From the NCBI RefSeq assembly GCF_011759605.1, contig NZ_JAAOYX010000001.1:2533063-2597062 (forward strand): a stretch of DNA of 64,000 bases, in the 5' to 3' direction. Made by a program: the position numbers and the translations under genes. Shown in pieces: positions 26,084 through 34,775 of the stretch (position 1 is its first letter; the number at the start of each line of letters is the position of its first letter). Source of the DNA: Luteibacter sp. SG786 (GTDB lineage Bacteria > Pseudomonadota > Gammaproteobacteria > Xanthomonadales > Rhodanobacteraceae). The notes beneath the pieces were generated by a model. It did no database searches, was not told where the DNA came from, and was given only the letters and a program-made list of their open reading frames with translations.

Positions 26084-27474
26084 CAGGGGCCACCGCCATC
26101 GCCAGGCACCTGCGTGGCAAGGAAGGCGGCAACGTCCCGGTTGAACGCATCGTCCGCCGCGCCCGCGATGGCATGCCTGTCGAAGGGAACGTAGATCCAG
26201 GCTCCCGGCGCGAGCGGCCGGGGCGGGTCGCGATTCCACAGGGCCACGCCCTGCTCGAACACGGAGCCGTCGGGCTGCACTACGAATACGATGTCCGGAT
26301 CGGCTGCGGCGGACGCAGGACACGCGGCGAGGTAACGGCGCGCATCCTGCATTGCAACGTGGGGCACGCGGCAAGCTTTCTCGACGGCGCCGACCACGCG
26401 AACGTCGTCGGGACGGCGAGGATAGACCAGGGTGTCGCCCGTGTTCATGGGCCAATCCTTGGCCCGGCCGGTTTCGAGGCGGGCCGGATCCAGTGAGACG
26501 CCCGTTCGTCTTCCGGTAATGGGAAGCTCCGACAGCCACGACTGGAACGACTTGCCGGCCGCAGAGGGCGTGAGGTCTCCCTCGCCAAGCGCCTTGTTGC
26601 GGATGGCCCCCAGTTCGTACACGAGACCGGCCCGGAGGCGAAGCTGTTCGCGCCGCAGACCCGGTTGGAGCCATGCGCCGGCGACGGTGTAGGCGTGAGG
26701 GGGCGCCTGCCGGGCCGCGGCAACGGAAAGCCGCTCACCGTCGCCGGGAGGCGCCGCGGGCGGAGGCGTCACATCGGCTGCGGATGCGGCGGACTCGCGG
26801 TACGGCTGCAATTGAATGAGTTCGAGGGGCAGTCCCGGCGCGACATGCTGCACGCTCTTCCAGACGAAGCCGTCGGTCGGATCGATCCAATAGCGGTTCG
26901 TCATGCTCACGCCCAGCGCCGGCGCGGATACATGCTCGTCGATGCGGCGAAGACGATGGATCGTGCCGAGGATCTCGACGTCCTCGATGGCCTTGGGCTC
27001 CAGTGTCGCCGTCAACGCGATGCCATAGCGGTAGCCCGGCGACCAGTCGACCTGGCGGGCGTACGTGACGGGCGCGCTCAAGTGCTGCAATCCGTCGTGG
27101 AACGGATTGCCGGCAGGGGTCGTCGTTTCCTCCAGGTCCTGTGGCAGGCCCACCGTCTTCACCACGAGTCCGTCGCGGGTGAACACCGCATCGCGCCCCG
27201 CGCCGTACCAGCCCAGTTCCCCGTCGGCAACGTGCGCGAGGATGAGAATGGCCTCGCCGTCGGGTCCGTTGGCCTGCATCTGGAAATACGGCGTGGCCGC
27301 GACGGAGGCCGGAGTGGGGTGCACCGTCTCGCGCCGCATCGCCAGCCGCAGCGACTCCAGGCTGCCGCGGGAGACCGACGAGCATGCCGTCAACGCCGTC
27401 AGCAGCAGACAGACACCGCCGAGGGTGGCAGCGCGCAGCGACAGACGCGTGAGGGGCTGGGCGCGACGTCGCAC
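26083..27474 (-). CDS. Fused GfcB-GfcC (YjbF-YjbG-like) exopolysaccharide lipoprotein
   Basis: A 463-residue lipoprotein (lipobox LTAC, Cys31 followed by Ser, so outer-membrane sorted). Residues about 35-235 match the YjbF/GfcB lipoprotein family (ARQVDWSPGYRYGIAL, YWIDPTDGFVWKS). After a Pro/Ala linker (about 240-265), residues about 270-460 match YjbG/GfcC (VAGAWLQPGLRREQLRL, SWLSELPITGRRTGVSLD, DTLVYPRRPDDVRVVGAV). In E. coli these are two separate genes, gfcB and gfcC, next to gfcD. Here they are one polypeptide, directly coupled to the GfcD homologue. The function in polysaccharide secretion is taken from the E. coli systems. Confidence 0.85.
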   Translation of the reverse strand: MRRRAQPLTRLSLRAATLGGVCLLLTALTACSSVSRGSLESLRLAMRRETVHPTPASVAATPYFQMQANGPDGEAILILAHVADGELGWYGAGRDAVFTRDGLVVKTVGLPQDLEETTTPAGNPFHDGLQHLSAPVTYARQVDWSPGYRYGIALTATLEPKAIEDVEILGTIHRLRRIDEHVSAPALGVSMTNRYWIDPTDGFVWKSVQHVAPGLPLELIQLQPYRESAASAADVTPPPAAPPGDGERLSVAAARQAPPHAYTVAGAWLQPGLRREQLRLRAGLVYELGAIRNKALGEGDLTPSAAGKSFQSWLSELPITGRRTGVSLDPARLETGRAKDWPMNTGDTLVYPRRPDDVRVVGAVEKACRVPHVAMQDARRYLAACPASAAADPDIVFVVQPDGSVFEQGVALWNRDPPRPLAPGAWIYVPFDRHAIAGAADDAFNRDVAAFLATQVPGDGGGP

Positions 27475-27488
27475 GATGACCTGTGCTC

Positions 27489-28826
27489 TCAGTGCCGCAG
27501 GGATCGGCCGCGGCCAATGCCGTAGTAGGCGATGCCGGCGTCTTCCACGGTGCGGGGATCGTAGAGGTTACGGCCGTCGAAGAGCGCCGGACTCTTCAAC
27601 GCTGCCTTGATCCTCGCGAAGTCGGGGCTGCGGAAGGCTTTCCATTCGGTCACCAGGGCCATGACGTCGGCGCCTTTCAGTGCATCGTACGGGTCGTCGC
27701 AAAGCACCAGGTCGTCGCGTTCGCCGTAGATGCGGCGAGTCTCCGCACGGGCCTCCGGATCGTAGGCGCGCACGCGCGCACCGGCGGACCAGAGCGCCTC
27801 CATGAGCTTGCGGCTGGGTGCTTCGCGCATGTCGTCCGTGTTCGGCTTGAACGCCAGCCCCCACACGGCCACCGTCCTGCCTTTCAGGTCGCCGCCGAAG
27901 TATTCCGAGATCTGCGTGTGGATGCGTGTCTTCTGATCGGCGTTCACAGCCTCCACCATGGCGAGCAGCCGCGCATCGTAGTCGTGGCCGCGCGCGATGC
28001 GTTCCAGCGCCTGCACGTCCTTGGGGAAGCACGATCCGCCGTAACCCACGCCGGGATAGATGAAGTGGTAGCCGATGCGTGGGTCCGCACCGATGCCTTG
28101 GCGAACCAGTTCCACGTCGGCACCGACGCGCTCGGCGATATTGGCGATCTCGTTCATGAAGCTGATCTTGGTGGCCAGCATGGCGTTGGCCGCGTACTTG
28201 GTCAGTTCGGCCGAGCGCTCGTCCATCACCACCATGCGGTCGTGGTTGCGATTGAACGGGGCGTAGAGCTTGCGCAGGCGTGCGATGGCGCGGTCGCTCG
28301 ACGAGCCGACCACGATGCGATCCGGACGCAGGCAGTCTTCCACGGCGTCGCCTTCCTTCAGGAACTCCGGGTTGGACACGACGTCGAAATCGGCCGCCGC
28401 GCCGCGCTCCACCAGCACATCGTTCACGGTGCGGCGCACGCGGTCCGCCGTGCCCACGGGCACGGTCGACTTGTTGACGACGACCGTATAACCGTCGAGG
28501 TGCTCGCCGATGGTGCGTGCCACGCCGAGGACGTATTTCATGTCGGCACTGCCGTCCTCGTCGGGCGGTGTCCCCACCGCGATGAAGATCAGTTCCCCGT
28601 GTGCGACGGCCGGGCCGGGGTCGGTGGTGAAGTCGAGTCGCCCGGAGGCATGGTTGCGCTTGACGATGGGCTCAAGGCCGGGCTCGAAGATGGGAACCAC
28701 GCCCCGGCGAAGCCCTTCGACCTTCGCCTCGTCGACGTCGACGCAAACCACGTGATTGCCCATTTCCGCAAGGCAGGCACCCGTGACCAGACCTACGTAG
28801 CCCGTGCCGAATATGGTGACCTTCAT
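27489..28826 (-). CDS. ugd: UDP-glucose 6-dehydrogenase
   Basis: A 445-residue UDP-sugar dehydrogenase that makes UDP-glucuronic acid, a usual acidic sugar donor for exopolysaccharide. It has the N-terminal NAD motif [15 protein letters not shown], the [20 protein letters not shown] substrate helix and the catalytic Cys in [12 protein letters not shown]. The C-terminal UDP-binding domain contains [19 protein letters not shown]. It lies within the export part of the locus, 14 bp before the GfcB-GfcC gene and 44 bp after wza, so the four genes from wza to gfcD are probably one operon. Presence of this enzyme suggests glucuronate in the polymer. Confidence 0.96.
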   Translation of the reverse strand: MKVTIFGTGYVGLVTGACLAEMGNHVVCVDVDEAKVEGLRRGVVPIFEPGLEPIVKRNHASGRLDFTTDPGPAVAHGELIFIAVGTPPDEDGSADMKYVLGVARTIGEHLDGYTVVVNKSTVPVGTADRVRRTVNDVLVERGAAADFDVVSNPEFLKEGDAVEDCLRPDRIVVGSSSDRAIARLRKLYAPFNRNHDRMVVMDERSAELTKYAANAMLATKISFMNEIANIAERVGADVELVRQGIGADPRIGYHFIYPGVGYGGSCFPKDVQALERIARGHDYDARLLAMVEAVNADQKTRIHTQISEYFGGDLKGRTVAVWGLAFKPNTDDMREAPSRKLMEALWSAGARVRAYDPEARAETRRIYGERDDLVLCDDPYDALKGADVMALVTEWKAFRSPDFARIKAALKSPALFDGRNLYDPRTVEDAGIAYYGIGRGRSLRH

Positions 28827-28870
28827 TTATGTCGCCCGTAGAGTGTTGAAGTTGAGTGGATCGGACGCGC

Positions 28871-29986
28871 TCAGAGCTTGCTGTCGCGATCCAGGTTGTA
28901 TTGCGCCGTGGCTGCGTTGTTGATCAGCCCGGAGAAGGGCAGCAACTGGCTGATGAACCGGTTCCAGCGGGTGATGCCGGCTGGCCCCACGAATACGACG
29001 TCGCCGGGCTTCACCGCGAACTGCGCGGCCACCGCGAACGCCGACGGCGAGGTGCCGTCGAGCTGGTATATGGTCGCAGGAGCCTTCTCGAAGTCCTCCA
29101 CGCCGCGGATCACGTAAACCGACTTGCCGCGGGCGCTCGTCTGGTTGAGACCGCCGGCCCGGCCCAGGGCCTGGGTGAGCGAGAGGTCGCTCGTCTTGAA
29201 GGCGATGGCCTGGGGACGGAGCACCTCGCCGATGACATAGGCTTCGTGTCGATCGTTATAAGGGAGGTAGATGCTGTCGCCGCCCTTCAGGTAGATGTCG
29301 CGACCGCCCTCAGACGAGCGGGAGAGCGCGTCGAGATCGAGGTGGTAATCGTGGTTGTCGCGCCGGAGGACCACATTCGAAAGGTCGGCCAGCTGCGCGT
29401 TGACGCCTGCGGAGCCGATGGCCTGGCTCAACGTCAGGGGCGTTATGGTGATGTCTTGCGGGTCGGTTTTCACAAAGGCGCCGGACAGCGTGACCTTCTG
29501 GCTGGCGAAATTGACGATGCTGATATCGACCTGCGGCTTCTCGATGTACTTCGTCAGCTTGTCCGTAATGGCGGTGCGCAGTTCCTCCACCGTGAGACCC
29601 GAGGCGTGCAACAGGCCCACGTAGGGGTAGAAGAGCGTGCCGTCGGGCCGCACGAGGCGTCCGTTCGCCGCGGTCTGCTGCTGCGAGCCGGCAGGGGAGG
29701 TAAGTTCCGGATGCTCCCACACGGTGATGTAGAGGGAATCGCCAGGACCGATGCGGTAGGAGTCCGGCTTGTACGCGGTGAGCGCGGGGTCGATCTCGGG
29801 TGCGACGGCGCTGGCGCGGTCCATGGCAATCAGCTTGGGCGTGATGGGAACAAGCTGGTAACGGCTGCCAGTTGCGCTTTCCTTGTCGTTCAACTCGCCG
29901 GTTTTCATGTGCTGGCCGGGTGCGAGGATGCATGCTTGCAACAACAGGCAGCACCCGGCCAGACCGAGAGTCGGCAGGAACTTCAT
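28871..29986 (-). CDS. wza: Wza/GumB-type outer membrane polysaccharide export lipoprotein
   Basis: A 371-residue lipoprotein (lipobox LQAC, Cys19). It has the poly-export domain (YRIGPGDSLYITVWEHPELT, near residue 77), then two SLBB-type domains (KVTLSGAFVKTDPQDITITP and EAYVIGEVLRPQAIAFKTSDL), and ends in an amphipathic helix (about 335-358, RWNRFISQLLPFSGLI) that in Wza forms the outer membrane alpha-helical barrel. It forms the export pore for the polymer and works with Wzc. It heads the four-gene operon wza-ugd-gfcBC-gfcD. A 19-bp motif shared with the wzc leader lies 82-100 bp before its start. Confidence 0.95.
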   Translation of the reverse strand: MKFLPTLGLAGCCLLLQACILAPGQHMKTGELNDKESATGSRYQLVPITPKLIAMDRASAVAPEIDPALTAYKPDSYRIGPGDSLYITVWEHPELTSPAGSQQQTAANGRLVRPDGTLFYPYVGLLHASGLTVEELRTAITDKLTKYIEKPQVDISIVNFASQKVTLSGAFVKTDPQDITITPLTLSQAIGSAGVNAQLADLSNVVLRRDNHDYHLDLDALSRSSEGGRDIYLKGGDSIYLPYNDRHEAYVIGEVLRPQAIAFKTSDLSLTQALGRAGGLNQTSARGKSVYVIRGVEDFEKAPATIYQLDGTSPSAFAVAAQFAVKPGDVVFVGPAGITRWNRFISQLLPFSGLINNAATAQYNLDRDSKL

Positions 29987-30067
29987 CGTTTACGGGGTCC
30001 TTCGATCGTGGCGCCTTCGTGAGGAGGCCATCAACGTACTAAAACCGATCAAACATTAACCGATCGG

Positions 30068-30086
30068 GAATATGAACGGACGTCTA
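30068..30086 (-). promoter_or_regulatory. Shared EPS leader motif, wza copy
   Basis: Read on the reverse strand the element is TAGACGTCCGTTCATATTC. It matches the wzc leader copy at 44294-44312 in 17 of 19 positions, and similarity continues a further 7 bp downstream (21 of 26). It contains the palindrome GACGTC and lies 82 bp before the wza start. It may be a binding site for a shared regulator or part of a conserved mRNA leader. Confidence 0.5.
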
Positions 30087-30111
30087 GATGGCCAGACGCC
30101 TTCATCGTCGT

Positions 30112-30435
30112 TCAGTGCGTACCTCCCGTGCCGCCGGTTCCGCCTGTGCCACCGGTGCCGCCCGTACCTCCCGTGCCGCCTGTACCGTCATTGCCGGTGC
30201 CGTTCGCATCGTTCGCGGTGGCACCGGACGCCGCGGCCACCGCGGCCGTGCCTGCGCCCACGCGAGCAGGTGCGATAGCGCCGCGCGCGGCTTGATGCGC
30301 CTGGCTTGGCGTGGCCACGCGCGGCTTGCGGGGGCTGTTTTGCGAGGAGTCGTCGCTTGCCGCCGGACGCTGGCTCTGGGCAAGAAGCGGTGCCGCGACC
30401 GCGAGCAGGATGCACGCAACAAATAGACGTCTCAT
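30112..30435 (-). CDS. Small secreted Gly-Thr repeat protein in the EPS locus
   Basis: A 107-residue protein with a Sec signal peptide (MRRLFVACILLAVAAPLLAQ). The mature part is Ala/Ser/Pro-rich and basic up to about residue 60. A Gly/Asn/Thr-rich tail follows, and its last 20 residues are repeats of the triplet Gly-Gly-Thr ending in His. No family was recognised. The start follows TTGGAGACAACGCCC. It lies 125 bp upstream of wza on the same strand and diverges from the priming transferase gene. The flexible repeat tail suggests a periplasmic or surface-exposed structural role; that is inference. Repeat number is likely to vary between strains. Confidence 0.65.
   Translation of the reverse strand: MRRLFVACILLAVAAPLLAQSQRPAASDDSSQNSPRKPRVATPSQAHQAARGAIAPARVGAGTAAVAAASGATANDANGTGNDGTGGTGGTGGTGGTGGTGGTGGTH
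30119..30190. repeat. Degenerate 9-bp tandem repeat encoding Gly-Gly-Thr
   Basis: Eight consecutive 9-bp units of the form GTRCCNCCN run through the 3' end of the small secreted protein gene. Third positions vary between units (for example GTACCTCCC, GTGCCGCCG, GTTCCGCCT), while the encoded Gly-Gly-Thr is kept in the first seven. This indicates selection on the protein repeat, not a recent slippage array. Confidence 0.85.
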
Positions 30436-30823
30436 GGGCGTTGTCTCCAAGGGGAAAGGGCGTGTGCGCACCGCGTTCATGAACGCTTTCTCTCGCATGC
30501 GGTGCGTATTGCATTCACCGCCAACTGTGTTCCGTAAGCAAGGCAATCAGCTGAACGCACGATCCCGACCACTGTTTTTGTGACACCACTCCCAAATTTT
30601 CAGTTGTCGGATTGCGCAAGGTTTTGCGTGCGATGCAGCATGGGCCGTCGGACTGGATAAGTACGACATTTCTCAGATCGGGCCTTCTGTGCTGAAGGTC
30701 CGGTCCGAAACGTGTCGGCCCGCCGCCTGATCCGGTGACAGACAGGCAGGGCCTACAGTGGGGGCACGTACCTTGGGAGTCTCGCCGCTTTGGCGCGTCC
30801 CGCTCCGGCAGAAGGTGCTTGTC
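30436..30823. other. 388-bp divergent intergenic region upstream of the priming transferase
   Basis: No gene was found here. The region is more AT-rich than its surroundings in 30575-30615 (TGTTTTTGTGACACC, CAAATTTTCAG) and contains an imperfect palindrome, CCTTCTGTGCTGAAGG, at about 30684-30699. It must contain the promoters of the small secreted protein (reverse) and of the transferase-galE pair (forward). No confident -35/-10 pair could be chosen. Confidence 0.5.
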
Positions 30824-32248
30824 ATGCAATTGTCTAAATTCAACGCCTTACTGGACCTCGAGATTCGCGCGAGCGATCCGATCTGCGCGATCGTGGCGGC
30901 TTACCTCGCGTACTTCATTCGCTTCGACACATGGCGAATGAGCAGCTTCTATGTCGTCGCACTGATCATCCTGATGCTGGCGACGCTGGCCGCGTCGATC
31001 CTGTTCAGGGTGTACGAGCGCCCCATGGGGGAGCGCGCTTATGAGCAATATTGCTGCATTGCCGCATCGTGGACAGTCGGCTTCGCGGCGTTGCTCGCGC
31101 TGGGCTACCTGCTGAAAGTGGGCGATCTGTATTCGCGCGGATGGGTCACGCTCACATTTTTCCTCGGGCTCGCATTGATGGCAGCCGTGCGGCAACTGGC
31201 CGTCGCTACGCTGTGGTATCTGCGGCGTCGGGGCGTGGGCCTGCGGCGTTGCCTGCTTATCGGCGCGACGGAGTCCGGCCTGCATATGGTTCGTCAGGCC
31301 AAGGCCAACCCGGCGTTGGGCATGACGATCGGTGCCTACGTCTCCACGAGCCACGACCAGGGCGTTCCGGAGGGCGTGCGTTGCGCCGGGTCGCTACGGC
31401 ATATCGACGAGATTCTCGATCGGGGCGAATGGGACGAGGTGCTGGTGGCGCTGCCGGTGAGCGCACACCGCGCGATCGGTTATGCGCTCGACCGCATGGA
31501 AGAGCGGGTGATCACCGTCAAGTTCGTGCCGGACATGTTGGGGCGGCAGCTGATCAACCAGCGCATGGTCGATTGCGGTGGCATGCCGTTGGTTACGCTG
31601 CGGGACAGTCCCTTGCTCGGCCATGCCTGGCTGCTCAAGGCGGTGGAGGATCGAGCGATAGCGGCCGCGATCCTGCTCATGATCAGCCCCCTGATGCTGG
31701 CGTTGGCGATCGGCGTGAAGCTGTCGAGCCCCGGCCCCGTGCTGTACCGGCAGCGCCGCGTCGGCCTGGATGGCAAGGAATTCGAGATGCTGAAGTTCCG
31801 CTCCATGCCGGTGGACATGGAAAAGAACAAGGCCGTGCAGTGGGGCAATGCGCAGGCGAAGACCACGACCCGCTTCGGACGCTTCATTCGGCAGACCAGC
31901 CTCGACGAGTTGCCGCAGTTCATCAACGTGCTGCGCGGCGACATGTCCATCGTCGGACCGAGACCGGAACGGCCGATGTTCGTCGAGAAGTTCAAGGGTG
32001 AGATTGCCGGATACATGCACAAGCACCTGGTGAAGGCCGGCATCACGGGATGGGCCCAGATCAATGGCTGGCGTGGCGACACGGACCTCGTCAAGCGCAT
32101 CGAGTACGACCTCTATTACATCAACCATTGGTCGCTCGCGTTCGACCTGCGCATCATTTTTCTCACCATCTTCAAGGGCTTCGTGCATAGCGAGGCACCG
32201 ACGGCCACCGCGCCTGCCGTGGAGGTACGAGTCGAAAAAGCGAGTTAG
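30824..32248 (+). CDS. Undecaprenyl-phosphate glucose phosphotransferase (GumD/WcaJ type), EPS priming enzyme
   Basis: A 474-residue polyprenyl-phosphate sugar-1-phosphate transferase. The N-terminal half has four membrane helices and a CoA-binding-like domain (LRRCLLIGATESGLHMV). The C-terminal catalytic domain (from about residue 280) has the membrane hairpin (AAAILLMISPLMLALAIGV), then SSPGPVLYRQRRVGLDGKEF, KFRSM, TSLDELPQFINVL and SIVGPRPERP. It transfers glucose-1-phosphate to undecaprenyl phosphate, the first step of the repeat unit. The start at Met in MQLSKFNALL follows AGAAGG. It is followed after 41 bp by galE on the same strand. The sugar (glucose) is inferred from similarity to GumD and WcaJ. 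Confidence 0.94.
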   Translation: MQLSKFNALLDLEIRASDPICAIVAAYLAYFIRFDTWRMSSFYVVALIILMLATLAASILFRVYERPMGERAYEQYCCIAASWTVGFAALLALGYLLKVGDLYSRGWVTLTFFLGLALMAAVRQLAVATLWYLRRRGVGLRRCLLIGATESGLHMVRQAKANPALGMTIGAYVSTSHDQGVPEGVRCAGSLRHIDEILDRGEWDEVLVALPVSAHRAIGYALDRMEERVITVKFVPDMLGRQLINQRMVDCGGMPLVTLRDSPLLGHAWLLKAVEDRAIAAAILLMISPLMLALAIGVKLSSPGPVLYRQRRVGLDGKEFEMLKFRSMPVDMEKNKAVQWGNAQAKTTTRFGRFIRQTSLDELPQFINVLRGDMSIVGPRPERPMFVEKFKGEIAGYMHKHLVKAGITGWAQINGWRGDTDLVKRIEYDLYYINHWSLAFDLRIIFLTIFKGFVHSEAPTATAPAVEVRVEKAS

Positions 32249-32289
32249 CGGCACCAGGCACCTGTATCCACTCTCCGGCGGGGTATCGA

Positions 32290-33267
32290 TTGAAGTTTCT
32301 CATCTGTGGCGGTGCGGGCTATGTGGGCTCGCACATGGTGCGTTACCTGGTGGAGAACCAGCACGATGTCGTGGTTTACGACGACCTCTCGACGGGCCAT
32401 CGCGAAGCGGTGGCCGACGATGTGGCGTTCGTCCACGGCGATATCGGCGATGCGGTGACATTGTGGCGCCTGTTTGCCACGCACAAGTTCGACGCGGTGA
32501 TGCACTTCTGCGCGCGCTCGCTGGTCGGCGAATCGGTCCTGGATCCGTACCAGTACTACCGCAACAACGTGGCCAATACGCTCATGCTGCTGGCCGCCAT
32601 GCGCGAGGCCGGGATCCAGCGGCTGGTGTTCTCGTCTACGGCCGCCGTGTTCGGCAATCCGCGCAGCGACACCATCGACGAGACCCACCCGACCGATCCG
32701 ATCAACCCGTATGGGCAGAGCAAGCTGATGATCGAGCGCGTGCTGGCGGATGCTTACCGCGCGTACGGCCTGCGCTCCGTTGCCCTGCGGTACTTCAATG
32801 CCGCCGGTGCGGACCCCTCCGGCGCCATTGGCGAGTCGCACCACCCCGAGACCCATCTCATTCCGAACCTGCTGCGGGCGGTGCTCGGTAACGGGCCGGG
32901 ACTCAAGGTGTTCGGCGACGACTACGACACGCGCGACGGCACGTGCGTGCGTGACTACGTCCACGTGAACGATCTGGCGTCCGCGCATCTGCTGGCGGTC
33001 GAATTCCTCGAGGAGAACGAAGGCGCCTTCACGTTCAACCTCGGTAACGGCGAAGGTTTCAGCGTTCGCGAGGTCATCGCTGCGGCCCAGCGCGTCACGG
33101 GCCGCGAGGTGCCGCACGCGATCGCCCCGCGCCGGCCGGGCGATCCACCCACGTTGGTCGCGTCCAGTCTCCAGGCGCGCCGCACGCTCGGCTGGCAGCC
33201 GAGGATCGGTGTGCTCGACGACATCCTCGATAGCGCGTGGCGCTGGCATCTCCAGCCGCGCTATTGA
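32290..33267 (+). CDS. galE: UDP-glucose 4-epimerase
   Basis: A 325-residue extended short-chain dehydrogenase that interconverts UDP-glucose and UDP-galactose. It has the NAD motif GGAGYVGSH at residues 7-15, the catalytic Ser in FSSTAAVFG and the Tyr-Lys pair in NPYGQSK, then RYFNAAGADPSG and DGTCVRDYVHVNDLA, which are diagnostic for GalE. The start is an unusual TTG, chosen because the conserved N-terminal strand KFLICGGAGYV begins directly there and no ATG or GTG fits; GGCGGGG lies a few bases upstream. It supplies UDP-galactose (or, with Ugd, a matching uronic acid precursor) for the exopolysaccharide. It converges on the beta-helix gene. Confidence 0.95.
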   Translation: MKFLICGGAGYVGSHMVRYLVENQHDVVVYDDLSTGHREAVADDVAFVHGDIGDAVTLWRLFATHKFDAVMHFCARSLVGESVLDPYQYYRNNVANTLMLLAAMREAGIQRLVFSSTAAVFGNPRSDTIDETHPTDPINPYGQSKLMIERVLADAYRAYGLRSVALRYFNAAGADPSGAIGESHHPETHLIPNLLRAVLGNGPGLKVFGDDYDTRDGTCVRDYVHVNDLASAHLLAVEFLEENEGAFTFNLGNGEGFSVREVIAAAQRVTGREVPHAIAPRRPGDPPTLVASSLQARRTLGWQPRIGVLDDILDSAWRWHLQPRY

Positions 33268-33283
33268 CCCGGCGCGAGCGGCA

Positions 33284-34762
33284 TCAGGCCAGTCTGGCGA
33301 TGCGCTGCAGGGCGTCGGGCACGGGCTTGCCGTTCGCGAAGCAGGCCTTCACCAGCGCGTTCGCTTCGGCGAGCGTTGGCCGGTAGGTCCTGAAGCGCTC
33401 CAGGATCTGCCTGTTGCCGGATGGTGTTCCCGACATTCCCTCGGCGTAGACGTGGTTTTCGGCCATGCGCGTCTGCGTGGCCAGATTCATGTCGATGCCG
33501 GGCGCCCGCGGCGCCACCACGATGTTGTCATGGATGGCCGTGCCGTTGGGAACGCCTCTCCAACTCGTGGCCTTGAAGACGGTCACCTGCGAATCCGCGT
33601 CGGGCTTGTCGGGAATGATAATGATGTTGTTGTATATCTGGCTCCCGTCCACCGGGCCGGAGATGCGCAGCGAGGCGCTGCCGGTCTTGCGCAGTGCGTC
33701 GTTGATGCTGACGTTGTAGCGCACGATGGTGCCGCGGTTGCCGATGCCCTGGGTATCGCGGCCGTCGTTGCAGACCAGCGCCATGCCGCCGACGTTGTCG
33801 TGGCTGTAGTTGTACTGGATGATCGTGCCCTGGCACTGGAAGTCGGCGTCGTATGCCTGCCCGTCGGCCGGGGCGCGATGGCCGCTCACTTCGTTGTACT
33901 GGATAAGCGTGTCGTCGCAGTCGAACGGCCAGATGCCTGCGGCGGCCTCGCCGGGGGGGAGGGTGCCGCATTCGCTTACCGTGTTCCGCTCCACGAGGGC
34001 ACCGTGGCAGCCCTTCACCAGGATGCAGTCGCCGGGCACCGCTCGAATGCGGTTGCCGCGAACGGCCACACCGGTGGCGAGTCCACCGCCGCGGCTGCCG
34101 GCACGCAGGAACAGGATGCCGTCGCGCTGGCATCGTTCGATCATGTTGTTCTCGATGGCAAGACCGTCGTGTCGGGTCGGGCGGCTCCTGCCCTTCGTCT
34201 CGACGAGAATGGCGCTGCCTCCGCCGTCCTTCTTTACCGGCGAACCGTTGACATCGTGAATGTGCAGGCCCTGCAGGGCGATGCCGTGGACGATGCCCAC
34301 GTCCTCGTGCAGCAGGTGAATGCCCGTCCTTCGCGGCGCCGGTTGCGGGCCACGGTTGGAAATGGCCAGGTTGCGCAGTGTCCAGTACTCGACGTTGCGG
34401 AGGACCACGGTGGATGCGGCGCTGCCGTCCGCGTGCAAGTGGGGGGCGTCGCCGTCGCCATAGGCGTCGACGACGATCGGCGCGCCCGCGCGTCCCGATC
34501 CCTTCGGGGCGAACACGCCTGCATAGGCTCCGCCGCGCTTGAAGAAGATCCGGTCACCCGGACCGAAAGCAGTCTGGTTCAACTTTCCTAGGCTGCGCCA
34601 GGCCTTCGTGGCGCTGCTTCCGTCGTGTACGTCGTCGCCCATGGCGCTGTCGATGTAGTAGTGCCTTCCCGTCGACGAGGCGGCGGCAAACGTCTCGCGT
34701 GGCAGGAAGGACGCCAGCATCAGGGCGCTGGTCGTCTGCCGGAGGAACGTACGGCGATCCAT
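33284..34762 (-). CDS. Exported right-handed beta-helix protein, polysaccharide lyase/hydrolase-like
   Basis: A 492-residue protein with a twin-arginine-type signal (MDRRTFLRQ, then a short hydrophobic core, cleavage near TFAA). The mature protein shows the parallel beta-helix pattern of repeated short strands with Asn/Ile stacks (VVLRNVEYWTLRNLAISNRG, GLAIENNMIERCQRDGILFL, GTIIQYNYSHDNVGG, GTIVRYNVSIND). Such proteins in exopolysaccharide operons are often lyases or hydrolases that trim or release the polymer. Catalytic residues cannot be assigned, so an epimerase or a binding role is possible. It is the last gene of the wzc operon, 13 bp after a glycosyltransferase. Confidence 0.82.
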   Translation of the reverse strand: MDRRTFLRQTTSALMLASFLPRETFAAASSTGRHYYIDSAMGDDVHDGSSATKAWRSLGKLNQTAFGPGDRIFFKRGGAYAGVFAPKGSGRAGAPIVVDAYGDGDAPHLHADGSAASTVVLRNVEYWTLRNLAISNRGPQPAPRRTGIHLLHEDVGIVHGIALQGLHIHDVNGSPVKKDGGGSAILVETKGRSRPTRHDGLAIENNMIERCQRDGILFLRAGSRGGGLATGVAVRGNRIRAVPGDCILVKGCHGALVERNTVSECGTLPPGEAAAGIWPFDCDDTLIQYNEVSGHRAPADGQAYDADFQCQGTIIQYNYSHDNVGGMALVCNDGRDTQGIGNRGTIVRYNVSINDALRKTGSASLRISGPVDGSQIYNNIIIIPDKPDADSQVTVFKATSWRGVPNGTAIHDNIVVAPRAPGIDMNLATQTRMAENHVYAEGMSGTPSGNRQILERFRTYRPTLAEANALVKACFANGKPVPDALQRIARLA

Positions 34763-34775
34763 GGCGACCTCCGGC

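Noticed and set aside
28660-28682. TTGA and TCAA half-sites inside ugd
   Set aside because: The spacer between half-sites is six bases too wide for an FNR box, and the site is in the middle of a conserved coding region.
30119-30190. Short regular repeats as a possible CRISPR array
   Set aside because: Units are 9 bp, contiguous, without spacers, and encode Gly-Gly-Thr in frame.
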